A DNA stretch of 64,000 nt from CAYUWG01 sp964448285 (GTDB taxonomy: Bacteria; Bacteroidota; Ignavibacteria; SZUA-365): positions 1 to 64,000 of the forward strand of contig CAYUWG010000008.1 in NCBI GenBank assembly GCA_964448285.1. The letters are read 5' to 3'. The notes below the pieces were generated by a model, which worked only from the letters and a program-made list of their open reading frames with translations, was not told the origin of the DNA and did no database searches. Positions 1-6,657 of this stretch are shown piece by piece (within the stretch, counting starts at the first letter, position 1; the number at the start of each line of letters is the position of its first letter). The translations under genes were made by a program, and so were the position numbers.

Positions 1-1
1 G

Positions 2-208
2 CTGGAAAGCGAACTCTATACGTTATGTGAAAAGTACTACACAGCGGTTCATGAACGGCAGGACCCTGAGAACATGCCCGATTTCACGACGAGGATCCAG
101 GAACTTCGAAAACAGGTACGTGCCTTGCGAAAATCACTTTCGCTGGAAGAAGTGCTCGAGACCGATACGTACATGGGTTGGAACTATATGTCTGAGCCAC
201 TGTCATGA
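2..208 (+). CDS. C-terminal fragment of an unrecognised protein (cut by window edge)
   Basis: An open frame enters from the left edge and ends in TGA at 206-208, giving about 68 residues. The tail is charged and probably helical (motifs such as RIQELRKQVRALRKSL) and ends WNYMSEPLS. Its stop overlaps the ATG of the following TetR gene in an ATGA arrangement, which argues that it is real and translationally coupled to that regulator. I do not recognise the family from this fragment. Confidence 0.6.
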   Translation: MESELYTLCEKYYTAVHERQDPENMPDFTTRIQELRKQVRALRKSLSLEEVLETDTYMGWNYMSEPLS

Positions 209-867
209 GCGTTCAGGAAAGACGTGACCGCGAGCGCGAAGAACGCGGGCGTGAAATACTCGACGCTGCCGAGCGCTTGTTCTTTCAACATGGCTTCTCC
301 GCCACCATGGATCAGATTGCCACGGAGGTCGGCGTCGCCAAAGGAACGTTGTACCTGTACTACCCCAGCAAGGAGGATCTTCTTCTGAAGCTCCTCTCTC
401 GTGGATTGGATATATTCATTCACTCGCTGCAGCAAATCCCTCACGATTTATCGCCCATTGATAAAATCCTCGCTGTAGGCGATGCTTATGTGCGTTTCTC
501 ACAAGAGAATCCTCAGCACTTCACGCTCTTGAACGATACGGATGCATTCATCACGCAGGCCGATGTATCGCTTGAATTGTTGGAAGAAGTTTACAGGAAA
601 TCATCCACGATCTGGTCGATCATCACGGGATTTCTCCAGGAAGGTATCGATCAGGGTGTGTTCCGATCCGATCTCTCGCCCTTTGAAATGGCAATCATAC
701 TCTGGACGAATACGACCGGCCTCATTCGTCAGATCAACTTCATGAACAAGTCGAACATCTGGCAGAGAAAGCGTGACACGTTCTCCATGTATAACCTCGA
801 TTTCCAACGCATCCTGAAATACTCTCACCGAATCTTGATCGATGGACTCCAAGCAAGCGAATCGTGA
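205..867 (+). CDS. TetR/AcrR family transcriptional regulator
   Basis: This 220-residue protein has the TetR layout. The N-terminal helix-turn-helix spans about residues 10-55, with the signature ILDAAERLFFQHGFSATMD followed by IATEVGVAKGTLYLYYPSKE, and a C-terminal all-helical ligand/dimerisation domain follows. TetR proteins are usually dimeric repressors that leave DNA when they bind a small molecule. The start overlaps the stop of the upstream gene by four bases, so the two are probably in one operon and the upstream protein may be part of the controlled function. The ligand cannot be told from sequence. The length is normal for the family. Confidence 0.93.
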   Translation: MSVQERRDREREERGREILDAAERLFFQHGFSATMDQIATEVGVAKGTLYLYYPSKEDLLLKLLSRGLDIFIHSLQQIPHDLSPIDKILAVGDAYVRFSQENPQHFTLLNDTDAFITQADVSLELLEEVYRKSSTIWSIITGFLQEGIDQGVFRSDLSPFEMAIILWTNTTGLIRQINFMNKSNIWQRKRDTFSMYNLDFQRILKYSHRILIDGLQASES

Positions 868-948
868 GTGATGCATTGAGAACAGCTTTGTATCTTTGGG
901 CGAGATGCCTACCTTCTCACGTTTGAGCGAACCCTCAATCCACCCCGC

Positions 949-2712
949 GTGAACACAACGAACATCATTTTAGGAATTCTCATCCTGTCATCCGTCGCTG
1001 TAGCGATCTACTTCGACGATATGACCGTTCGCCTCGGCGCCGGCGCAATCTTCATCATCGGCTCAGCCTTCCTTTATCGCTCTCTTGCACCTACCGACAC
1101 CGACGAAACGGAGGAAGCCGTAGAGACGAAGGGGCATAGGGCGGACGATGAAAGCGCATTTTCACAAGACAACATTTCTTTTGAAACGGCAACATCATCG
1201 GAGATCCCGTTGGAGTACTATCGAACGGAGCCTCCCGCCGGTTTAACCGACGATCCTCGTGCGGAATTCGATTACCTCACGAATCGGCTGCTCTTCGCTT
1301 TAAAGGATCACATCCTTGCGCACTCGGTAGCGGTCTTTTGGATTAACAGGGATCGAGCTCAAATCGTCATCGGTGAGTGCGCAACCGACAGCCGAAGCTT
1401 TACGACTGCACGAAGATTGCCGTTGGGAACTGACCTCGTAAGTACCGTTGGCATCAGCGGGAAGCCCTGCGTCCTTCCGGACATCGCACCTGTTTCGGAG
1501 AGTGATCTGCTCGTGTACTACGATGTCCCGGATGGCATTCAAAGTTTTGTCGGTGTACCGATGTATTTCCTCGATGAACCGATTGCGGTGCTTGCAGCCG
1601 ACAGTCGCGTTGCAGACGCCTTCGGTGCTGAGACTGTTGCAACGATGGGTCGGTTTTCGACACTGATTACCATGCTTTTAGGGAGCTATAATCACAAGTT
1701 CGACCTTGCATCCGACTCCAAGCTTCTTCATGCTATTGAGAAAATGCAGCGACGTATTACCGAGCAACTCGATCCGCTCGGTATCGCAGATGCCACCGCA
1801 GAAGCCGTAAGTGAACAGCTCGACTGGGATTACATAGCGGTTATCCAGTTCAATCCCGATCATCAGAGATGGACCGTGCTTCGAAGCATCTCGAAATCAT
1901 CGAATCTTCCTTACGTCAGGGAAGGCGAGCAGATAGACATGCAGCATTCAGTACTCCGGGAGGTTCTCGAAGTGCGGGAAGGACGCATCATCGACGCTCC
2001 GCAGCCACCGCATTTTCGGTTTCATAGTCGTGAGAGTATCGCTTCGAGCGGGCAGCTTTGTATAACACCCGTTCATGGAAACCGGAAGACCGTTGGTTTC
2101 ATCGTCGTCGAATACAGAGAGAATCATCAGTACACTCAAAGAGACCTGGACGTGATTGCGAGCATCGCGGATATCGCCGGAACGTATCTCAATCTCATCC
2201 ACCTTCAGGAATTGACACGGAAGCACCTCCTGATCGATGAAACGACGCGTGTCGAAAGTCGCGCATTGATTCAGCAGCAACTTCTTGCAGAAAGTCAAAG
2301 GGTAAGAGCATTCGGAGGCAGTTCCATCGTCCTGTTCGTAGCTGTGGACTCACCTGATGAGTTGCTGCACAAGTACGGACAGGAGGGGCTTGACAACATT
2401 CTCTTTCAAATCGGGCAAATCGTCCGCTCTGGAATCGCCGCTTACGATGCAGTTGGGAAGTACGACTATTCTCGTTTCGTCACACTGTTGGCTCAGTGCA
2501 GTACGGAGGATGCATACCTTCGTGCGGAAAAACTCCGAAAGGCTATCGCCGGGCACATCATGGCATATCGTGGGACATCGTTTTCCGTCACCGCGAGTAT
2601 TGCAGGATGCACGCTCTCCGAATCGCTCGACGCCGAGCAAGCACTGAAAATTGCGCAGCAAGCACTTGACAGAGCTGTCGCTGATGGAGGTAATTGCGTT
2701 AAAGTCGTTTGA
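949..2712 (+). CDS. Membrane-anchored GAF protein with degenerate GGDEF domain
   Basis: The 587-residue product starts at GTG. Two hydrophobic segments (about 5-22 and 26-46) form a membrane hairpin. They are followed by an acidic linker, two GAF-type sensory domains (about 105-245 and 265-415) and a C-terminal GGDEF-fold domain (about 425-587). The active-site loop that should read GG(D/E)EF is GKYDYSRF near residue 502, so the domain is unlikely to make cyclic-di-GMP. It may instead bind a nucleotide or act as a structural output module. The family normally couples small-molecule or redox sensing to second-messenger signalling. There is no clear ribosome binding site before the GTG. The function is uncertain, the domain call is firm. 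Confidence 0.8.
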   Translation: MNTTNIILGILILSSVAVAIYFDDMTVRLGAGAIFIIGSAFLYRSLAPTDTDETEEAVETKGHRADDESAFSQDNISFETATSSEIPLEYYRTEPPAGLTDDPRAEFDYLTNRLLFALKDHILAHSVAVFWINRDRAQIVIGECATDSRSFTTARRLPLGTDLVSTVGISGKPCVLPDIAPVSESDLLVYYDVPDGIQSFVGVPMYFLDEPIAVLAADSRVADAFGAETVATMGRFSTLITMLLGSYNHKFDLASDSKLLHAIEKMQRRITEQLDPLGIADATAEAVSEQLDWDYIAVIQFNPDHQRWTVLRSISKSSNLPYVREGEQIDMQHSVLREVLEVREGRIIDAPQPPHFRFHSRESIASSGQLCITPVHGNRKTVGFIVVEYRENHQYTQRDLDVIASIADIAGTYLNLIHLQELTRKHLLIDETTRVESRALIQQQLLAESQRVRAFGGSSIVLFVAVDSPDELLHKYGQEGLDNILFQIGQIVRSGIAAYDAVGKYDYSRFVTLLAQCSTEDAYLRAEKLRKAIAGHIMAYRGTSFSVTASIAGCTLSESLDAEQALKIAQQALDRAVADGGNCVKVV

Positions 2713-2807
2713 ATCTCGTTTCTCAGGTCCAATGAATTGCTCGAATTTGACTCATATTCGTTGAATATCTCCCATCTGCTTGTGTAAAAATCCTATGTGC
2801 CCCATAT

Positions 2808-3032
2808 TTGCAGTTCCTTTTTTCGGAGGTAGAACTGAAGAACGAAACAATATCACGCAGCAACATCGACGACCAGGAAATTCAGGAAATTTGCCGGATT
2901 CAAAAGCTTCCAAAAGATTCCGTAGAAAGGTTTCTCGAAGCCGAGAGCTCGCTCAGCGATTCCGATTTTCTGACTGCGGTAACACGGTTGATGCTTCAGG
3001 AATCTCCCGTTGAAAAAGGAATTGTTCGTTGA
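2808..3032 (+). CDS. Small acidic protein upstream of PIN-like gene
   Basis: A 74-codon frame from ATG 2808. A strong ribosome-binding sequence GGAGGT at 2825-2830 lies inside this frame, four bases before an in-frame CTG at 2835, so the true start may be that CTG, giving a protein of about 65 residues. The product is acidic and helical (RFLEAESSLSDSDFLTAVTR). Its 3' end overlaps the start of the PIN-like gene by 23 bases, so the two are probably translationally coupled. The position is that of an antitoxin before a PIN toxin, but it has no recognisable DNA-binding motif and I do not assign a family. Confidence 0.5.
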   Translation: MQFLFSEVELKNETISRSNIDDQEIQEICRIQKLPKDSVERFLEAESSLSDSDFLTAVTRLMLQESPVEKGIVR

Positions 3033-3456
3033 TTCGGATGTCCTTGCAAACCATCTCGTTGCAAAAAGCGGGGAAGCGTCACTCCTCCACTCGCTCGTGC
3101 GGATCGGTCAATGCTTTACTTCCGTCCTCCATGCAACCGAACTCCTTGCAGCCGCATCGAATCCCCGTGCGCGATACCTTGCTGAATCAGTTCTCGGCGG
3201 TATTCATGTCCTCGGATTCCATCAGCGGTATGCAAAGGTATTCGCCGATACGCACGCAAGTGCATCGGTCCATTCCATGTTGCGCATGAGCATCACTGCC
3301 GGAATGTGCCTTATCAGTCAGCTTCCATTAGTAACTTTTCACCCGAACCGTTATCTCACTTACATGAATTTGCAGTTGATCGATGCCGGACGTTTACACA
3401 ACCCACAGGCCTGGTCGGATATTATTGCAGCAATGCAGAAGGAACTGAAAGCATGA
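3010..3456 (+). CDS. Degenerate PIN-like domain protein
   Basis: A 148-residue protein starting at TTG. The N-terminus LFVDSDVLANHL resembles the first strand and catalytic Asp of PIN-domain ribonucleases (VapC type), and HATELLAAA could supply the second acidic residue. The later conserved Asp is not seen: the corresponding C-terminal stretch is SQLPLVTFHPNRY. Nuclease activity is therefore doubtful. It overlaps the small upstream gene and its stop overlaps the next gene's ATG (ATGA), so it is in one transcription unit with the two microcompartment vertex genes. That neighbourhood argues against a simple toxin-antitoxin module. Confidence 0.6.
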   Translation: MKKELFVDSDVLANHLVAKSGEASLLHSLVRIGQCFTSVLHATELLAAASNPRARYLAESVLGGIHVLGFHQRYAKVFADTHASASVHSMLRMSITAGMCLISQLPLVTFHPNRYLTYMNLQLIDAGRLHNPQAWSDIIAAMQKELKA

Positions 3457-3740
3457 TTCTTGGACGAGTGATCGGAACAGTTTGGGCAACACGAAAAGAC
3501 GAGGGCCTTGTCGGTACGAAGATTCTCATCATTCAACCCGTCGATCTCGAGTACCATCACGAAACCAATTTCGTTATTGCCGTTGATAGCGTTGGCGCAG
3601 GCGTCGGTGAAATCGTGCTCGTTGCGCAAGGCAGCTCGGCAAGGCAAACGAAGCTCACGCAGAACAAGCCGGTTGACGCTGTCGTTATGGCAATCGTGGA
3701 TAAGCTGGATATCACCAATCCATCGAAGAAATCTTCTTAG
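3453..3740 (+). CDS. EutN/CcmL-family microcompartment vertex protein (first copy)
   Basis: This 95-residue protein matches the BMC-P (pentameric vertex) family in length and motifs: the N-terminal ILGRVIGTVWATRK, the central VIAVDSVGAGVGEIVLVAQG, and the C-terminal DAVVMAIVDKLDI. BMC-P proteins cap the twelve vertices of bacterial microcompartment shells. The ATG overlaps the preceding stop. A second copy follows after 23 bases. No hexameric shell gene (BMC-H) or cargo enzyme is in the window, so a complete compartment cannot be claimed; it may assemble with distant genes or act alone as a pentamer. Confidence 0.88.
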   Translation: MILGRVIGTVWATRKDEGLVGTKILIIQPVDLEYHHETNFVIAVDSVGAGVGEIVLVAQGSSARQTKLTQNKPVDAVVMAIVDKLDITNPSKKSS

Positions 3741-3763
3741 AGTTCAATTCAACCAATACGTCT

Positions 3764-4054
3764 TTGTTTTTCGCACAAGTCATAGGAACAGTATGGGCAA
3801 CCGTAAAGGATGAAAATCTCCAGAGCGCTGCCTTCGAGATCATTCAACCCATCGATGCACAGCGCCGCCATCAAGGCAAACCCATCATTGCCGTCAACAA
3901 CATCGGAGCGGGACCGGGTGAGACCGTCATGTATATTACGGCAAGCGAAGCGGTCATTCCGTTACCCGTCGATATGGCCCCCGTCGATGCAACCATCGTC
4001 GGCATTGTCGATAGCATCGATCTCGATCCGATGACGACGAAAAATCTGACCTGA
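3764..4054 (+). CDS. EutN/CcmL-family microcompartment vertex protein (second copy)
   Basis: A 96-residue paralogue of the preceding gene starting at TTG 3764. It shares the diagnostic segments QVIGTVWATVKDE, IIAVNNIGAGPGE and DATIVGIVDSIDL of BMC-P vertex proteins. It differs from the first copy in the loop after the glycine motif (TASEAVIPLPVD), so a heteropentamer or two shell types are both possible. It ends 42 bases before the start of rpoD and is probably co-transcribed with the first copy. No convincing ribosome binding site precedes the TTG; the start rests on family alignment. Confidence 0.85.
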   Translation: MFFAQVIGTVWATVKDENLQSAAFEIIQPIDAQRRHQGKPIIAVNNIGAGPGETVMYITASEAVIPLPVDMAPVDATIVGIVDSIDLDPMTTKNLT

Positions 4055-4096
4055 AAAACGTAGTTATATCAAGTTTAGCATTATAGAGGTGTTCGA

Positions 4097-4960
4097 TTGA
4101 GAATTTCAAAGCAATATACCAACCGCGAAAGCCAGTCACTCGACAAGTATCTTCAGGAAATCGGCAAGGTCGATTTGCTGACGCCGGATGAAGAGATCGA
4201 ATTGGCAAAACGAATCAAGCGCGGGGGATATGACGCGCAGGATGCGTTGGAAAAACTGACCAAAGCCAATCTTCGGTTCGTCGTCTCCGTTGCAAAGCAA
4301 TATCAAAACCAGGGGCTGTCACTTGGCGACCTCATCAATGAAGGAAACCTCGGTTTGATAAAGGCGGCAAAGCGTTTCGATGAAACGCGTGGATTCAAAT
4401 TCATCTCCTACGCCGTGTGGTGGATTCGCCAGTCAATCTTACAGGCTCTCGCAGAGCAGTCGCGCATCGTTCGTCTTCCTCTCAACCGCGTCGGTGCGTT
4501 GAATAAGATCGGAAAAAAATTCAGCGAGCTTGAGCAGCAATACGAACGCGAACCGAGCGCAAGCGAGTTGGCGCAGGAACTCGACATGACGCTCTTCGAA
4601 GTCGCGGATACACTCAAAATATCGGGGCGCCATATCTCGGTCGATGCACCGTTTGCCCAAGGCGAAGACAACCGTCTTCTCGACGTGATACAGGACGACC
4701 GGCAGCCGTCACCGGATACGACGTTGATGAGTGAATCCCTTCGCGTCGAAGTTCGACGTGCACTTGCTTCGTTGAGCGAGCGCGAAGCCGAGGTGATCCG
4801 TCTGTATTTCGGGCTGGATCGCGAACACTCGTTAACCCTGGAAGAGATCGGTGAAAAGTTCAATCTGACACGGGAGCGTGTGCGGCAAATCAAAGAGAAG
4901 GCGATCCGTCGGTTACGCCACGCCTCACGAAGCAAGCAGCTTCGCGCGTATCTCGGATAG
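4097..4960 (+). CDS. rpoD: Primary sigma-70 factor RpoD (short Bacteroidota type)
   Basis: A 287-residue sigma factor starting at TTG with GAGGT eight bases upstream. Sigma region 1.2 is DKYLQEIGKVDLLTPDEE. Region 2 contains NLRFVVSVAKQYQNQGLSLG and FKFISYAVWWIRQSI, which recognise and melt the -10 element. Region 3 follows, and region 4 ends with the helix-turn-helix SLTLEEIGEKFNLTRERVRQ, which reads the -35 element. Region 1.1 is absent and the size is that of the housekeeping sigma of Bacteroidota/Chlorobi. It directs RNA polymerase to most promoters. It stands just downstream of two microcompartment vertex genes, a neighbourhood without an obvious functional link. Confidence 0.95.
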   Translation: MRISKQYTNRESQSLDKYLQEIGKVDLLTPDEEIELAKRIKRGGYDAQDALEKLTKANLRFVVSVAKQYQNQGLSLGDLINEGNLGLIKAAKRFDETRGFKFISYAVWWIRQSILQALAEQSRIVRLPLNRVGALNKIGKKFSELEQQYEREPSASELAQELDMTLFEVADTLKISGRHISVDAPFAQGEDNRLLDVIQDDRQPSPDTTLMSESLRVEVRRALASLSEREAEVIRLYFGLDREHSLTLEEIGEKFNLTRERVRQIKEKAIRRLRHASRSKQLRAYLG

Positions 4961-5001
4961 CTCTTCTTAGCGCATTTATTTTTCTCTTACGGAAAAGTGG
5001 A

Positions 5002-5030
5002 TTGTCTGCTAAGCATTCGCTCCCTATGTT
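5002..5030 (+). promoter_or_regulatory. Possible sigma-70 promoter for the small gene at 5070
   Basis: TTGTCT (5002-5007) and TATGTT (5025-5030) are separated by 17 bases, 40 bases ahead of the small gene at 5070. The match is partial, and promoter consensus in this phylum differs from Escherichia coli, so this is a weak call. Confidence 0.3.
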
Positions 5031-5069
5031 TCGAGCCGAATGAACGCATGTGAAACCAGGAGAGCCTGA

Positions 5070-5270
5070 ATGAAAAAAACGATACTCCCTTTACCAGAAC
5101 ACTTTGTCATCCATGCCACTGCCTTAATCCACGCCATCCATCAGGAGCACGCCTGTGCACGTCGCACGCAGATGTTCAGTACAGAGGTACAGAATCGGAA
5201 AGCGTTGATCGTGCAGCCCAGACAGGACGATCCCGCCAAAACAATGGATCAGTTACTGGTGGATGTGTAA
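5070..5270 (+). CDS. Small hypothetical protein with own terminator
   Basis: A 66-residue protein with a good ribosome binding site (AGGAGA, seven bases upstream of the ATG) and a strong terminator 20 bases after the stop. These signals make it a likely real gene although I recognise no family. The N-terminal half contains HFVIHATALIHAIHQEH, rich in histidine, then a basic region and the end DQLLVDV. There is no signal peptide or membrane segment. It stands alone between rpoD and a convergent T9SS gene. Confidence 0.6.
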   Translation: MKKTILPLPEHFVIHATALIHAIHQEHACARRTQMFSTEVQNRKALIVQPRQDDPAKTMDQLLVDV

Positions 5271-5291
5271 ACGGTCGCTCTGGCACTTGAC

Positions 5292-5319
5292 ACCGCCTCA
5301 CTCCGAGGCGGTTTTTTTT
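5292..5319 (+). terminator. Rho-independent terminator
   Basis: Perfect 8-bp stem ACCGCCTC (5292-5299) with GAGGCGGT (5305-5312), 5-base loop, and a run of T to 5319. It follows the small gene at 5070-5270. Confidence 0.9.
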
Positions 5320-5412
5320 CGCCCGAATGACTGCGTCGCTTATTGCGAATGAGCCAAAAACGAAAGACGACCCGATTGGGCCGCCCTTCGTGTTGTGGAT
5401 CGAGGAAATCCG

Positions 5413-6459
5413 CTACTTCGCGAGGATCATCTGAATCGTTTGTGATTGTGATCCTGCATTGACTACCAGAGTGTACGTGCCGGAAGCCACTTTCTTACCG
5501 CTGCTGTTGGTTCCATCCCATGTAATACTATGGGTGCCTGCCGCTTGTTGTTCGTTCTTCAACTCGCGAACAAGCTCGCCCTTCGCTCCGAAAACTTGTA
5601 TGACGACAGGGGAGGATGTTTGAAGCGAGTAGGAGATGGTCGTGCTCGGGTTGAATGGATTCGGATAATTGCGCAGACCGATCACCGTGGATTCCGTAAT
5701 GCCCGGTGTTGGGGCGCCACCCTTTCCTTTACCGGGAGTGATTCCCCACGACTTGAGTTTCTCAACGACTGCCGCATGAATTTCTTTCCGATCTTTTCCG
5801 TCTGTACGCATCGATGTTACCATCTCCTTCAACTCCGCCTTTTGCTCGTCGTTAAGCTGGCTCCAGAATTTGCCGCGCCCATGCCGTCCATCTCCGGGAT
5901 TGAATTCGATGCCCCAGCTTTTCAGCTTCTCCATCACTGCATCGTGGATTTCTTCGCGTTCTTTTCCTTCCGCTCGCATTGTGGAGATCATGTTCTGTAA
6001 TTCGGTTTTCTGTTGATCGTTGAGTTTGCTCCAGAAACCGCCGCGCCCATGCCGTCCATCTCCGGGATTGAATTCAATGCCCCAACTCTTCAGTTTCTCC
6101 ATCACGGCATTGCGGATTTCCGTCCGGTCTTTTCCTTCCGATCGCATCGCAGCGATCATTTCCTGTAGCTCGGTTTTCTGCTGATCGTTGAGCTTGCTCC
6201 AGAAACCGCCGCGCCCTTCGACCTTGATGCCCCATTGCTGGAAGAGTTCGTGAACTGCCGTGCGAATCTCTTCCTGCGAAGCGCCGCTTTGGCGAAGTTC
6301 TTCGACTTTCGCCTTCAGTTCTGTTCTTTGTTCTTCGGTCAATTGCGAAAAGATGCCTCGACCGTGTCGCCCTCCGGGCTGTGCTGTTACATCGGCAACG
6401 AGGAAGAGGAGCGCCAGTATGACGATCAACCAACCGATGCTTGTGCTATGTGCTTTCAT
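5413..6459 (-). CDS. Secreted repeat protein with T9SS sorting domain
   Basis: A 348-residue protein with an N-terminal signal peptide (about residues 1-26, ending ADVTAQ). Four tandem helical units of about 50-56 residues follow (about 35-245). The last three are nearly identical, each with FWSKLNDQQKTEL-like, AVMEKLKSWGIEF and a GDGRHGRG linker; the first is diverged (LTEEQRTELKAKVEELRQSG). The C-terminal 85 residues are a T9SS type A sorting domain with YPNPFNPSTTISY and the terminal strand motif SGTYTLVV. The protein should be exported and attached to or released from the cell surface. The regular helix-turn-helix hairpins suggest a binding scaffold; I do not assign a ligand. Confidence 0.8.
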   Translation of the reverse strand: MKAHSTSIGWLIVILALLFLVADVTAQPGGRHGRGIFSQLTEEQRTELKAKVEELRQSGASQEEIRTAVHELFQQWGIKVEGRGGFWSKLNDQQKTELQEMIAAMRSEGKDRTEIRNAVMEKLKSWGIEFNPGDGRHGRGGFWSKLNDQQKTELQNMISTMRAEGKEREEIHDAVMEKLKSWGIEFNPGDGRHGRGKFWSQLNDEQKAELKEMVTSMRTDGKDRKEIHAAVVEKLKSWGITPGKGKGGAPTPGITESTVIGLRNYPNPFNPSTTISYSLQTSSPVVIQVFGAKGELVRELKNEQQAAGTHSITWDGTNSSGKKVASGTYTLVVNAGSQSQTIQMILAK

Positions 6460-6657
6460 TGCTGTACCTGTTATTGAAGTGTGTGTTGTTGCTACTCAAA
6501 ATCATTCCGTGCTTGTGACCGGAGGCGTTCATGATGGTTTAATAGCGCAGCGAATTCCGTTCGCGTACACGTTGAGCGTGCGTGTTCATTCTGACGATCG
6601 TTGAAATGACTTCGCAGTGCTCCTTTGTCCCGATGAAATGATTTTGGAAATTGAGGG

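Noticed and set aside
2808..3456. A regular VapBC toxin-antitoxin module
   Set aside because: The small protein has no AbrB/RHH motif, the PIN-like protein lacks a clear third acidic residue, and the operon continues into microcompartment genes.
3453..4054. A complete microcompartment locus
   Set aside because: Only two vertex proteins are present; no hexamer shell or cargo enzyme is encoded nearby.
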